DNA of 64,000 nucleotides from Oscheius tipulae (GCA_037178975.1 JASJZH010000001.1:3906001-3970000); one strand, 5' to 3'; positions 47,288 to 58,706 are shown, counted from the stretch's first letter. Translations and numbers: made by a program. The notes: a model not told the origin generated them from the letters alone.

Positions 47288-48548
47288 ATGGACACTTCTC
47301 AAAGCCCTAGGAATATCTCACACAGCGAAGGTAGGTTCTACTACTACTTCTCCTACCGTCTATTCAGTGATTCTATCCCATCTCGAGCGACTGTCCCGCT
47401 GGGCTCTCAACTGTCCCGAACCGAAGCCGAAGAGCTTGTCCTACTTCTTCTCGAAATCTACTTCATCTGCAGAGCCGCTCACTGCCACAGAAGTCATCAC
47501 GACCTTCTGGGGAGACGTCTTCTCGTGTGTTGTATTTTTTGCTTTGAATGGACTGGAATTTATAAGAGCACCTTCAGAAGTCATGTGACTTCCGCCTGAC
47601 TTTCACCGCTTTGCAGTCGGCTGGTCTACTGATCAAAGCGAGTGGGACAACTACGTGACAAATGAACGTTTTTGCTAATTTACAATTACCAGCAACAACA
47701 TAGCAAAATTGTATAACTGAAATTGTTCCAGAGTACTGTTCACCTGTCTGGCTGCCTACCTGCTCCAATGGCTCATCAACTACTTCCTTCACTTTTCTGC
47801 ATCTCTCGGCTACGTGCTTTCCGGCGCCGACAAAGATCCCACCGTCTCGGCTCCTCCATCAGCACCGCCCTCTCCTCCTTCCAAATCGCCGTCCGTCGTC
47901 ACAGCCGTCGAGACCACCGACCCACCTAAGCTTGTTCGAATGAACGAGCCTGTCGACTGTTCCGTGCGTCTGCCCTCCTCTGCTCAGGTCTCTTCCTCGT
48001 CTCTCGGAAGCCGGAGCACCTATCGGACCTCGAATGAGCGGATGGGAGCCGGCAGCGAAGAAAATGTCTTGGAAGAACTTGGCGAAGATATCGTGACTGC
48101 TGTTTATGCCGATCAAAATGGTTGACTTTTTTTCTGTACATAGTACTACTATCCGATAAGCTAAGTGCCAAAGTAGGGGCGTGGAATACCTGGAAGTCGA
48201 ACGTGCAAAGAGTATATATGAAGGCCTCTGGTAGTTGCAGTATCCGTGCCGATCTTTGAAATCCCTAGACATCTCGTTAGAAAATCCTTTGAACGATAAT
48301 GCTAGTAATTTTCAGAACTGTTTGGCTCGTTCACTCTGCAGCAGGCCGGAAGAGCCGAGTTCATATGGTTGGGCAGCTCGTGTGATGATGTCTCGGTTAC
48401 GGGCTCTTTCCTCGGTTTTAACATCTCTCTACCGCTCGCCTTCAGCGAGGGTTACATCAGTCAGAATGTCAAGCTGCCGCCCGGCAATCATCAGTATCAA
48501 TTCATCTTCAGGCCGAAAAACGAAGAGATGTTCCTCGACGCACAATAA
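47288..48548 (+). CDS. membrane protein with C-terminal AMPK-type glycogen-binding (CBM48-like) domain
   Basis: Four exons (47288-47330, 47368-47584, 47732-48120, 48316-48548) sum to 882 nt and give 293 residues in phase. Order: short N terminus; SHLERLSRWALNCPEPKPKS; hydrophobic segment 1 (VFSCVVFFALNGLEF); hydrophobic segment 2 (VLFTCLAAYLLQWLINYFL); a Pro/Ser-rich linker (SAPPSAPPSPPSK); then FGSFTLQQAGRAEFIWLG, DDVSVTGSF, LPLAFSEGYISQNVKLPPG and HQYQFIF. The last block matches the AMPK beta glycogen-binding beta-sandwich, but the usual N-W after GSF is replaced by G-F. If the last intron is right, this would tether a glycogen or starch-binding-like domain to a membrane, as STBD1 does in vertebrates with a different CBM. 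If the gene instead stops at 48125, the CBM exon is orphaned, since it has no in-frame ATG. Confidence 0.6.
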
Positions 48549-48664
48549 ATGATATTCTTCGCTTGTTTTATACCAATCAATTGCTTTTTTTGGTTTTGCT
48601 TTCCTTTCATAAAAGCGGCACTTCTAGCTATATTCCAAATCATTCACTCGTCTACTCACCAAAT

Positions 48665-49467
48665 ATGTCTCTCTCCGTCAACCTTTTGTCCAGCCTCCTG
48701 CCTCGATGCGGCCTCTGTCACGAGGTCTTCAGCGACTACCTTCACTCGCCTCGGATCCTAGGTTGCGGGCACACAGTCTGTCTTAACTGTCTGGAAGGAA
48801 CACAGAAGCAGAAATGCCCTTTCTGCTCAAAGAAGTATAAGAAGCATCATCTAAATGGAACTTTGGCAGGTGGGTTGGAGTTTTGGAATGGTCTCAGCGC
48901 ACCAACTGTTACCAGACTAGATTCTGGGTCGACACACTATACGTGCAATATGGCAATTCAGGCGTAATGGGCTATCAAAGGTATCGCACCAAATGTTGAC
49001 CATAATCATCGATATACAGCATCCACTGCTGATCTTATGGTTTCAGAAATGATCTCGCATCTTGGAAAGCTGAAGATGCACGTCGAGAAGAACTCGACCC
49101 GATGCGATGAATGCGGCGTGAAGAGCAACTTCTCGGATCTGTGTCGCTGCACAACATGCGAGGACAACCTGAACGGTCTTCCTGACCTGACATCAATGGT
49201 TTCCTCGCTCCTGTGCATGCGATGCTGCGTTCTGAAGCACAATAGTCACAGTATCCTTCGTCTGCCAAAAAGTTACAAGTAGGTAGACCAAAAGACAGTG
49301 ATTGATCATTTTTCAGAGGTGGAAAAATTGTCGGAAGTGCTGTGGCTCCATTGGAAAGACACATGAGAGACGTCTGCGCGGACACTGTTCAAGAAAAGGA
49401 AAATTGGTGGGCAAGCCGTCTGATGTCCGTTACGAAAAAATTCGAAGGCTTACTTTCAATGGAATAA
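48665..49467 (+). CDS. RING-finger protein, probable E3 ubiquitin ligase
   Basis: Three exons (48665-48869, 49020-49278, 49317-49467) give 204 residues in phase. The N-terminal C3HC4 RING is complete: CGLCHEVF, ILGCGHTVCLNCLE, CPFCSKKY. A second Cys/His cluster follows (CDECGVKSNFSDLCRCTTCE and MRCCVLKHNSH), spaced like a B-box. The end is an alpha-helical segment (PLERHMRDVCADTVQEKENW). The order RING, B-box-like, helix is TRIM-like and typical of many nematode ligases; substrates are unknown. The last exon was chosen in the third frame because only that frame continues the phase-2 junction without an early stop. It converges with CCDC86. Confidence 0.8.
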
Positions 49468-49638
49468 TCCTTGATTTGAGTACCGAACGTTTGATCCCGA
49501 ATAAAGTTCCACAGTAAATGGTTTTCAGTCATACAACCCTGGCTGAAACAGTACAATATTTCTTCGCTGAAACGAATTTAGTGGATGGCAACAACAACAA
49601 CAAGAACAATTTGGAAGATAACAAACATGAAATACCGT

Positions 49639-50158
49639 CTAAGAGCTCGTAACGTCTCTCTTCTGAATCAAACGGAGTTGCTTCTTCTTTGTTGCCTTCA
49701 GCTTGGCGGTGTTTTTGATTACCTAGAAGAAAACTAGGGAAAAGGAATGTAACAAGGCATACTTGCACAATCTCGGCCTTTTTCTCATTCTCCAAGCGAC
49801 GTTCTTCTTGCTCTTTGGCTCTTTTCTTTTTGTCCTGAGAATATACGGAATTGCTAATGAATCAACCGAAACCGACCTCTTTTTCCTGTTGAAGCTTGTC
49901 GCGTATTTCTTTCTGCAACAGCTGGACTTGCTTCTTCTTTGCTCGCTCCGATTGTTTCTTTTCCCACGAAGACTTCAGCGGTTTGCTTTTAAAGACGGCA
50001 CTATGTCTGAAACGATTATCAAGTCAAATTTAGATAAGAAAAAACAACCTGGTTTTGTGTTCCTCCTTCCACCATCTTCCAGATTTTGGCAATCCTCTCG
50101 ACACCGTTTTTTCTGCATCGTTTGCCTGCACCTCGGTAGAATTCTGTTCTACCTCCAT
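49639..50158 (-). CDS. ccdc86: CCDC86/Cgr1-family nucleolar protein
   Basis: Four exons (50049-50158, 49877-50006, 49763-49834, 49639-49722) give 131 residues in phase. SGRWWKEEHKTRHSAVFKSK is the conserved start of the domain. LKSSWEKKQSERAKKK and a long Lys/Glu coiled coil follow, then the signature ENEKKAEIVQVIKN..AKLKATKKKQLRLIQKRD near the C terminus, written here in parts. Yeast Cgr1 acts in 60S ribosomal subunit assembly, and the animal orthologue is nucleolar and perichromosomal. The protein is about the size of Cgr1 and much shorter than vertebrate CCDC86, which has an N-terminal extension. Confidence 0.85.
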
Positions 50159-50767
50159 GTTTTACCTGCAATGCAAGTTTTTTTTAATACATATTGCGAA
50201 AGATATAGACGAAAGCAGTGAGAAGAGAAGGGAAAAACGGTTCATCGAAGAACTAAATGTACAAATGCCGCGCCCAAGTTGGACGGCAATTTAAACAGCT
50301 AAAAATCCGCTGAAATTTTCGAGAACTGTCTCTTCTTCGTTTTTCTGCGAGAGAATAGCGTTGACGTTTCGTCGTAAGACCCATGGCGCCAGCTGATTTT
50401 GCATCCAGTCAGCCGACCTACCTTATCGCTCTTGCAAGCTCAGTTTTCTACTCTTTCTCAACCAAGATAGACTGACGTCGAATCAATTCCTCCTCTTAGA
50501 CCCTAAACGGGAATGTATTCAAGTTTGTAGCCGTTAGTATACACATTTCAATAGAGTTCGGAGGGATTCTATCAGTATAAAACCGAGAGAGAAGGGATAT
50601 TGGTCCCAGCTTTTGTTAGTCCCAGAAATTCCTTTGAAACCGGCCATAAGGCAAGGCAGCGCTGCTTCTTACCCATTCAGAGTCTATTTGGTCCTCGTTT
50701 TAAATAAAAGCGGCTTGTTGAATCGATTACACGACCAGTATTTGTTGTTTTTCCAGAACCTTCCCTT
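50159..50767. other. intergenic, divergent promoter of CCDC86 and ATG4
   Basis: No coding signal beyond short frames. Confidence 0.35.
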
Positions 50768-52732
50768 ATGGATGGAGTGGGTGATCTGACGACCAGTGTC
50801 TCCAAAATGATAGAAACGTGCTACACCCTGGACGCTCCATTTGCCTACTCTTACAACCAGGAAGACGCCATTTTCAATTCGGACAACAACATGGCCTATC
50901 TTTTGGGGAAACTCGTAACCGAAAAAGGTAGTTGGTATTCGATTTCTATTAGAAAAATAGTTCAGATGGTATTGCGGCTGTTAAGAAGTATGTCACTTCA
51001 AGGCTCTGGTTCACTTATAGGAGAAATTTTGCACCGATTGGTGAGTTCAGTTTGAACAAGGAGAGGCCACAGCCAGAATTGGCTGTTCCTCCAAATAAAC
51101 CTCTATATAACTATGGCTCTGAAAATTTATTCAAGTCTTGTTTAGTTAGTCCTACGTCTCCAGAACGATACAAACATTGCAAGTTTCAGGCGGAACAGGT
51201 CCGGACAGTGACCAGGGCTGGGGATGTATGCTCCGCTGTGCGCAAATGTTGTTCGGAGAGACTCTTCTTCGGAGACATATAGGTATTTTCTGACTTTTTT
51301 TACCCTACAAGAACGGTCAACAGGAAAGCATTTCGAATGGCCAATAGGCAAAGAAGATCAGGAGACAGCCGAAACGTACAAGAAGATTCTGGCAATGTTT
51401 TTCGACGAAAAGAATGCCTTCTATTCGATTCACCAAATCGGTTAGTTTGAGATTTTCGACGAAAGAATTAGAACCTCTTTCAGCGCAAATGGGAGTGACT
51501 GAAGGCAAGGCAGTCGGTGAATGGATTGGACCTAATACAGCAGCACAGGTTCTAAAGAAACTGGCAATTTTTGACAGCTGGTCCAATGTGGCCGTGCACG
51601 TTGCCCTGGATAACATTTTGGTTAAAGATGATGTAGAGACTATGGCCAGACTAAAGATTCCGGACGATGCTGTCAAACACGTCGATGGTAGGATACTTTA
51701 TCCGATTTTGTTTACGGCCCGTTTTTGAGATAATGGCTGTTTCAACGAGTCCACCTTCAGCAGATTAAACGACTCTCTGGATATTCTGCAGCAAGGTAGG
51801 TTAAACTTGACAACAGAATCCGAATGGAACCCTGACTTTTTGGTTTCATGTGCTTAAACCATGAGAGACACTCAGTTCGTCAAAGACCTTTTGGTCATAG
51901 GCTATTGAAAGAAACGATTCGTAATTTCATGCAGATCCGAACCACTGGCGCCCATTGCTCATAATCGTTCCACTGCGTCTCGGACTGACGGCCATCAACC
52001 GATGCTACCTGTCAGCCGTGAGAGAGTATTTCAAGCTTAGCTCTTGTGTCGGCATCATTGGCGGGAGACCGAATCATGCCTTGTATTTCATCGGAATCGC
52101 TGGCGAAAGAGTAAGTTTTAAGTTTTTGTACCAGGAATTACTTACCTTTAGCTAATCTACCTGGATCCACACTACTGTCGTCCGACTCTCTCCAGTAGCG
52201 GTAGCAGCAAGAGACTAGATCAGTTTTTGGATATTGAGGAGATTCAGGTTGGTCAAATGCGAATTTATTTGACGTAATGGTACAGGAGGGACTAAGTACA
52301 TCGCCCTCCCACGACCCTCTGTCCGATTCGGTCAACTGGGACGATTCAACATATCACTGTCCAATGCTTCTGAGCATGCACTACGACCATGTCGACCCTT
52401 CCCTAGCCTTGGCCTTCTTCTGTCAGACAGCCGAGGACTTTAAAAGCCTTTCTGACGACCTGAAACAGGTAGCAAGTAACTATTCCTATCAAAATAATAA
52501 CGTTCAGAAAGTCTTCCCGGCATCAAACCCTCCACTCTTTGAACAGTTGGACAAACGCCCACACTATTGGCCCCCATTCGAGCCCTATACTGGAGTCAAG
52601 GCAAAAATTGAAATGAAAGGTTCGATTACGGATTCATTTTTTTTAATGAAATTTCATTCAGATTTTGACGATATGGGAGCTCCAAACTACACCATCGACG
52701 AAGATTTTACTGTACTGGACATCGATGAATAA
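50768..52732 (+). CDS. atg4: ATG4 cysteine protease (autophagy)
   Basis: Eleven exons sum to 1365 nt (454 residues) with agreeing phases: 50768-50927, 50966-51040, 51190-51282, 51312-51440, 51484-51687, 51730-51795, 51935-52110, 52152-52247, 52286-52468, 52508-52619, 52662-52732. Motifs in order: SRLWFTYRRNFAPI; DQGWGCMLRCAQM with the catalytic Cys; VGEWIGPNTAAQVLKKL; LLIIVPLRLGL; GGRPNHALYFIG; YLDPHYCRP with the catalytic Asp and His; YHCP; MHYDHVDPSLALAFFC. ATG4 processes pro-ATG8 and removes it from lipid. The tail ends DEDFTVLDIDE, an acidic stretch with F-x-x-L that could be an ATG8-binding LIR. Exon 6 uses a GAG acceptor and exon 4 a CAAG acceptor, both unusual. It converges with ACOT8. 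Confidence 0.9.
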
Positions 52733-52742
52733 GCCTAGCCAA

Positions 52743-52862
52743 GCATTTTTCGGGTCTAGGAGCACATTTTTCATGTTCTGCAAAGTTGTAGTCCTTGATC
52801 TGTTCTACAACTTTGCAGAATATTATTTAGTGGAAAAATGATGTTTTTAACCCGAAAAATGC
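52743..52862. repeat. nested foldback (inverted repeat) between ATG4 and ACOT8
   Basis: Inner arms TTCTGCAAAGTTGTAG (52776-52791) and CTACAACTTTGCAGAA (52805-52820) are perfect complements over 16 nt around a 13-nt loop. Outer arms GCATTTTTCGGGT (52743-52755) and ACCCGAAAAATGC (52850-52862) pair over 13 nt. The structure lies between two convergent 3' ends and would form a long hairpin in either transcript. Confidence 0.8.
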
Positions 52863-52934
52863 GCATCGTGTGGTCGAGTCTCTCTCGAATCTTGTACGCA
52901 GTAACGGGTATTTTATTTGGAAACAGTAAACAAT

Positions 52935-54102
52935 TTACAACTTGGATGCTGGACTTTTGTAGATCAATGCCTCTTGGGTAGTTGACATAAGTAATTGTCC
53001 ACTTCGGGACCAGAGTCGTCCATTTATCAGGGACCGATGGTTGCTGTTCATGACACACTTCTGCTCGTACAATACCCAGTCATTTATATCGAATTCGTAG
53101 GTGTGAAACCAGGCCGTATGGTCGAGAGAGGTCATCAATTTGAACCTTTTCTCTCGATGGCAAAGGGAGCCAGTCACTGCTAGACCCAGATCAGAGAGAT
53201 AGACGAGGGAGGCGTGTCGAAGCATGTAGTCTTCTAGGGCTGAAAAGTGGCGGATCACAGAAGCTCTTAGTTTGGGTATTAGGGAACAAGGGAAATTACG
53301 GGGCTTTTTGGCCCTGTCACAAAACTTATAAGATCATGACCGAATTCAGACTGAGCTGCCTGTCCGACCGCACAAATCTCACTGGTCATGCCTCAAATTG
53401 ACTTGTAATGCTTGATGACATTTTGGCAGAGGTCTCTCGACTCACCGACAGTATTCTTGTATTTGAGCCAAATATACTGCTTCTCATTGACACCGTCCGT
53501 ACCCTTGAGATAGTTGTCGATTGAGACCGGTCTCAACTCGACCACCGGAGCCATTCTCTCCGTGATCTGTCCTCTAAGGTCACGGGCATCGTAGCCTCGC
53601 GAAATCAGTCGGTTTCTGCCAGTTATATTTGACTCCAAGCCTTCGGGAGGGGTGATATTTTGGGGAAATTGCGGCGTCATGGTGAATCTGTCGGACACAC
53701 TGCTTACCTGAAATGGTGTGTCTTGATAGCTAATTTCTGGACAACTTTTTGCAGCGAAAATTCCGCCAGATGGATGGTCTTTCCGTGCTGTTCAGCCTCC
53801 ACATACCGAATTGCGAAATTCCTTCCATCCCTGATCTTCTTCACTTTGAACATGATCGGTGTGCCTTCATCTCCTCCGCGGATGAAGTAGCAGTGGATCG
53901 AGTGGACATAAAAGCCTTCGGGAGCCGTGAAGTAGGCTGCCGACATGGCTTGAGCCAAGACATGCCCGCCAAAGACTCTTGCATCCGGATGTTCAGAATC
54001 ACATTCGCCTCTTCAACATGCCTTTTTGGCCGGAATCTTTAAAAAAACTCACATATAAGTTGTCTCATCGATCTTCTGAAGACGTCGCCACTCTCGAACC
54101 AT
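52935..54102 (-). CDS. acot8: peroxisomal acyl-CoA thioesterase (ACOT8 family)
   Basis: Four exons (54053-54102, 53746-54010, 53446-53707, 52935-53239) give 293 residues in phase. The double hotdog TesB fold is recognised by RVFGGHVLAQAMSAAYFTAP, FYVHSIHCYFIRGGD (the catalytic Asp region), GRNFAIRYVEAEQHGK, and in the second hotdog ASLVYLSDLGLAV, SLDHTAWFH and NGRLWSRSGQLLMSTTQEAL. The protein ends in SKL, a canonical PTS1, so it is imported into peroxisomes, where it hydrolyses acyl-CoAs during beta-oxidation. Exon 2 uses an AAG acceptor. Confidence 0.9.
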
Positions 54103-54955
54103 GCTTTTGGGGACAATTGTATCTCAGCTGACAAGGGAGAGGGTCGGAAGCACAGAGAGAACGAAGTACGAGGTACGGTTCAAAAGATCAAAGTCTTTGA
54201 AATCCGAACAAGGTACCCCTTGGAGTAGAGGATAGGAAATTAGTAGAAGACCGAAATCGATTTATAGCGCGTTATCAGGTTCTCAGCCTGGACAGACAAA
54301 TAGTTGGAACGGGGACGAATGAGTCTATATGAGGTTTCTTTCCCTCAGAGATGGCGCTAAAAAGATAAAACCGGAAATCGAATGTATGAAACACATCACC
54401 GTAATCTCATACTCTATATTGTGCCGGGACCAAGTGAGCGCGCTAATTCAAATATGGTTTCAGCATTCTTGGCTTTCCTATCTCATCGTCAGGAGGTTTC
54501 CATTTTCTTCATTATCTCTCTATTTTGTGTTATCCTGTCAACAAAAAAAGCATGTAAACTCACGTAGCATGCAACTTTAAAAAATATTAACATGTGTACT
54601 AGAATAAGTTACTTCGCTTTTTCACGACTAGATGTCAATCCTTTTTGCCTTTTCCCCTTGCTTGCCGTTTTTCGCACAAAAGGATTTACTCATTGTCGGT
54701 AGAAATACCCCTAGAATGTTCCCTCGAGCGCTAAAGTTTCGGCGACCGTTATTTTGCCTGTCACATTGAATTCAGAGCAATCCACGAATGATTCGTCTTG
54801 TCTTTCTGTTAGCCAGAGTGTTTTTCATCCGCTGGTCGAAGTATACGCGCTCTAACACCCTCCTTTACCTCCTAAATTTTGTTCAGCTCGCCACACAAGC
54901 TTTTTTTTGCTAAAATCTGTTTAAAACATCTAAGCGTCACAATTTCCAGAACAAA
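54103..54955. other. intergenic, divergent promoter of ACOT8 and MRPS6
   Basis: Short frames only; AT-rich toward 54590. Confidence 0.35.
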
Positions 54956-55597
54956 ATGCCCCTATACGAAGTCACATTGATTACGAGATCATTATCAAAG
55001 GTTTGTTTTTGTAACACTCAATTGTAACTAGCTTGATTTCGGGCTGATCTTGTCAAAACCCTTGTCCGGGCAGGAAATACTCTTCTCGACCATGGAGCCG
55101 TGATAGAAAAAGTCGAGTCTCTTGGCCACAAGGATTTGCCGTACAAACGACTTACGAAACAGACTGGAGATCCCGTATACGCTTCAAAGTGAGCCGATCC
55201 CTCGTTCTCTCAACAGTTTTTTTTTAGTTATTTTCTTTTCCGCACACACATGTCCACAGAGGCACGCAAAACGACAAAATCCATCTTCCACAACGATCTT
55301 GACACGGTAAACAACTCTATTTCTCCAGACAACGATTTCCAGGTACACGTTGATGTACTTCCTATCGAAACCAAACAGAATCTGTTTGACTGTAATTTGG
55401 AAGAAATACTGAAGCCGCCTGTTGAACGAGAGGTATTTTTGCCGTTTTCATCCTACTCGTTCCGTTTTCAGACTGTAAAACACCTGCGCGAGAATCAGAA
55501 AATGGGACATTTCACACGACAGATGATTTTCAAGAGGACGGAGAAGGAATGGAAGACAATTCCGAAAAGCTACCCGATTTCCAAGCCCAGGCCGTAA
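54956..55597 (+). CDS. mrps6: mitochondrial small-subunit ribosomal protein bS6m
   Basis: Four exons (54956-55000, 55043-55188, 55228-55432, 55472-55597) sum to 522 nt, 173 residues. MPLYEVTLITRSLSK, then ADLVKTLVRAGNTLLDHGA, VESLGHKDLPYKRLTK and YFLFRTHMSTEARK match the bS6 fold (beta1-helix-beta2-LPY-beta3). A nematode extension of about 90 residues ends in SKPRP. bS6 binds 12S rRNA beside bS18 in the platform. The first exon joins the second in the family frame only if the intron ends in TTTCGG rather than AG (see findings). Confidence 0.82.
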
Positions 55598-56175
55598 GAA
55601 TTTCCTGTGTTTTTGTATGTTGTTTAGACTTTGTTGTTAGAGGCCATAAATGAAGATTAGTTGATGCTTTTTTCACTGTATCTGTACCGTTTGCTTCTGT
55701 AAAATACCTCGTTTTGCTGTCAATCCCCTTCACTTAAAGTAAGAATGGGCAAATAGCGCTTTTTTTACAGTAGGCCCTAAGAGAACAGACTTTATCAGCT
55801 CATTCTCTGAGCGTAATACCAACATATTCTCTAAAGATGCTTTTTTCCCCCTGCGAACGGTTCTCTTTCGCTGGGAATCGTTTACCATTCACCATCGACC
55901 GTAAACCGGTAGACTGGTCATTTCGCGACTATCAGCCGATAAAAGTTCACTGTCTGCTTCTCTTTCACATTTTGCACCTTTAGAATCGATGTCAACGATC
56001 TTTCTTTTCTTGATTATTGCGATATTTCTATCAAACAAGCTTCCTTAAAAACTGCGAGATGTACATCCTAGCTGGAACTTTAGAGCAGAGCTACAATTAA
56101 CACAGCTGTCTAGCCGTGGCAGCTGCGACTTCAAAAGCATTCAAAAATAATTTTTCTTCTCAAAGCCGTTTTCAG
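55598..56175. other. intergenic, no gene seen
   Basis: T-rich, with no frames of note. TTTTCAG sits directly before the OPRT ATG and could be a trans-splice acceptor. Confidence 0.35.
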
Positions 56176-56927
56176 ATGACCACAAATGGTACCACCACCT
56201 CCGAGCGCCAAGTCAAGCTGTTCAATTCGTTCATGGACCTTGAAGTGTTCCGCTTCGGAGAGTTTTACCTCAAAAGTGGGCAGGTACGTCTTTTTTCATA
56301 AAAAGTATTTTTGATTTCTCCAGATGACTCCGATTTACATCGATCTCCGACGCCTGATTAGCCGACCGACAGTGCTCCGTCAAGCCGCCGAAGATATGGT
56401 CAAAGTTATCAAGGAAAAAGACCTCAAATTCGACTACATTATCGGCGTTCCCTATGCTGCTATTCCTCTGGCCACGGTAAATTTAATAACACTTTTTTGA
56501 ACGTTTTTCGATAGCTAGTGAGCAGTATCCTGGATGTCCCAATGCTGATGCGACGCAAAGAGGCCAAAAGTCACGGCACGAAGCAGATGGTCGAGGGAAT
56601 TTACGAGACCGGACGACGAGTTCTCCTCGTGGAAGATGTAGTCACTCACGGTGACTCGATTCGCGAAACTGCTGAAGGACTCAATGAGGATGGCCTAGAG
56701 GTAAATCATCGTTTAAAAGTTATGTATAACGTCACTTCTTCTAGGTTATCGACTCTATATCGATTCTGGACCGTCAGCAGGGCGGCGGGGAGATGCTGCA
56801 GAAGCACGGCATCAATTATCACAGTCTCCTGACCATGGAAATCATCCTGGATTGTCTCGTCGAAAAGAACCAAATTACGGCCGAGCGCAAGACTGAGATC
56901 ATCGAGCATCTTCGCAAACCCTTCTAA
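56176..56927 (+). CDS. stand-alone orotate phosphoribosyltransferase domain protein
   Basis: Four exons (56176-56283, 56324-56476, 56515-56700, 56745-56927) give 209 residues in phase. After an N-terminal LEVFRFGEFYLKSGQMTPIY, which is the OPRT start, come IYIDLRRLIS, YIIGVPYAAIPLAT, MLMRRKEAKSHGTKQ, the PRPP-binding motif RVLLVEDVVTHGDSI, and a C-terminal helical end. Animal UMPS fuses OPRT to OMP decarboxylase; here the frame stops after OPRT and THOC3 starts 143 nt on, so no decarboxylase is attached. Nematodes are known to have a separate OPRT-only paralogue besides fused UMPS. Orotate plus PRPP to OMP is the likely reaction, in the cytosol. Confidence 0.87.
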
Positions 56928-57070
56928 TTTCTTCTCTCCCTCCTTGTTACTTTCGTTGTTACACTGTTGCTAGATTGGTATAAAGTTTTTCCTACCAGTT
57001 GTCTCATTATTTTATTTATTCCTGTAGTTCTCATCGAGTAGTACCTTATTCAAGTAACAGTCGTGCATAA

Positions 57071-58706
57071 ATGGTTAAGATGACTGCCACCGTCATCAAC
57101 AAGACCCGAGCACCTCGACTGAGGACCTATCAGGAGGCAGTCGAGTACTTCCAGACCCATCAACGGAGTAGAGGGAAGGATCTACAAATTGACACCGTAC
57201 GTTCGATTAAACCTTAAGGTGCAGCCACTGAGATTGCTCCCTATCAATCTCTTGCATCAAAATCAGTAACTGTTTAGGGGTAAAATATGGAAGAATTCAG
57301 TGTTTGAGCGTTGTGAATAAAGAAAACGTCCCGCTTGACGGCTGAAGACAAAAAATTGGTGGAGATTTTTCTTCTCAAGCATAGGTTTGGAAAGATAAGC
57401 TCCAATAATCAGTTAAAGGAGTGTTTGAGTGAAGTTTAAAAAACTGGTTTACCGTCAAAATGAAATTCACATGCTTTCTGCAATACTAAATTTATAGCCG
57501 GTACAGAAAATGAGGTCGTCAGGAAAGCTCACGACAATGATCCCTCACATTTTCAGGTCCACAGCCTCTCCTGGAATTGCGACGGGACCAGACTGGCCTG
57601 TGGCAGTCGCAGCAAGTCAGTGTCATTCTCAGAAATCCGAATATACGCTAATTTAGACGGATCAGCATCCTACAAGTAGACAACTCCTGTCGTCTCGCGG
57701 CCGACTTTACCGCCTCAGCTCACAGTGGATCCGTCGATCAGGTAGTCTTTCTATCAAATTTTATTCTAAAACGAGCGTTTTTATAGGTAGCCTTCCAGCA
57801 CTCGAATCCGTACATGTTCGCCTCGGCCAGCGACGATCGCTCCGTCTGTATTTGGGATACTAGACACCCAAAAAAACATACACAAATCCAAACTAAAGGT
57901 ACCCGAAAATGTCATACATTATTAATTAAAACATGTTTCAGTCCCGAATTCCTACGTGAATTGGTCCATGTGCGACCGCTACATAGTGTTCCATGGGCGC
58001 GATGACAAGATTACCGTGGTAGACAGCAGGAATCTAACAGTTTATAAGGTTAGCCACTGTTTTCCTTTGGTTTGAAAAAAAACACCTTTAGACCTACGAG
58101 ATGAACCGGGAGGCCACCGAAATTGTCCCACATCCAAATGGAAAGCATCTCTTTGTCGCCACTGGCAGTGGAAAAGTCGAAATTTTGAGGTTCACACCTT
58201 TTTTTGCGAGAACAAGTATGAAATTCAGCATGCCGGATCTCGAGGCCGTGCTTACGATCCAGGCACATTCCTCCCAGAGCACTCTTGCGGCTTTGGCGAT
58301 CTCGAAAGACGGCAGGAAGATGGCTGTTGGAGGCAATGACGCCCTCGTCTCCACCTGGGATCTGGAAAGCATGAGCTGTGAGGTCTCGATGCCACGAATG
58401 GACTTTGCTATACGATCGGTGGCTTTCTCGGCCGATGCGACTCTGCTGGCCAGCGGTAGCGAAGACCACTTTTTGGATCTGGCTTGGGCGGAAGACGGGC
58501 AGAGGTCGGTTCTTTTTTATTTTAGCCATTCCTTCACAAGTCCAAGTCCCATAAAATCTACTTCTAGTGTCTACAATTTGCGTACGGACGAGGGAACCTA
58601 CTCTATAGCCTGGCATCCGCGCCATCTGATCATGGCCTACAGTTGTGAGTCTACTGACAGTCGCGGTCGCGGCGACGACATTCGACTCTTCGGGCTCTCC
58701 GGTTGA
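57071..58706 (+). CDS. thoc3: THO complex subunit 3 (WD40, TREX mRNA export)
   Basis: Eight exons (57071-57196, 57557-57615, 57657-57741, 57787-57898, 57942-58048, 58092-58189, 58229-58504, 58568-58706) sum to 1002 nt, 333 residues. WD repeats are readable: VHSLSWNCDGTRLACGSRSK, VDQVAFQHSNPYMFASASDD with VCIWDTRHP, VNWSMCDRYIVFHGRDDK, IVPHPNGKHLFVATGSGKVE, LAISKDGRKMAVGGNDALVS, VAFSADATLLASGSEDHFLD, and YSIAWHPRHLIMAY with DIRLFGL at the end. The order and the terminal DIRLFG are THOC3-like; it works in nuclear mRNP packaging and export. A pyrimidine-rich CCTGTAG about 45 nt upstream could be an SL acceptor. Confidence 0.85.

Noticed and set aside
48210-48217. TATATA motif upstream of the CBM exon
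   Set aside because: No ATG in frame follows it; the phase-compatible splice from 48120 explains the exon better.
47859-48272. 137-codon minus-strand frame
   Set aside because: Antisense shadow of the Pro/Ser-rich exon of the membrane/CBM gene.
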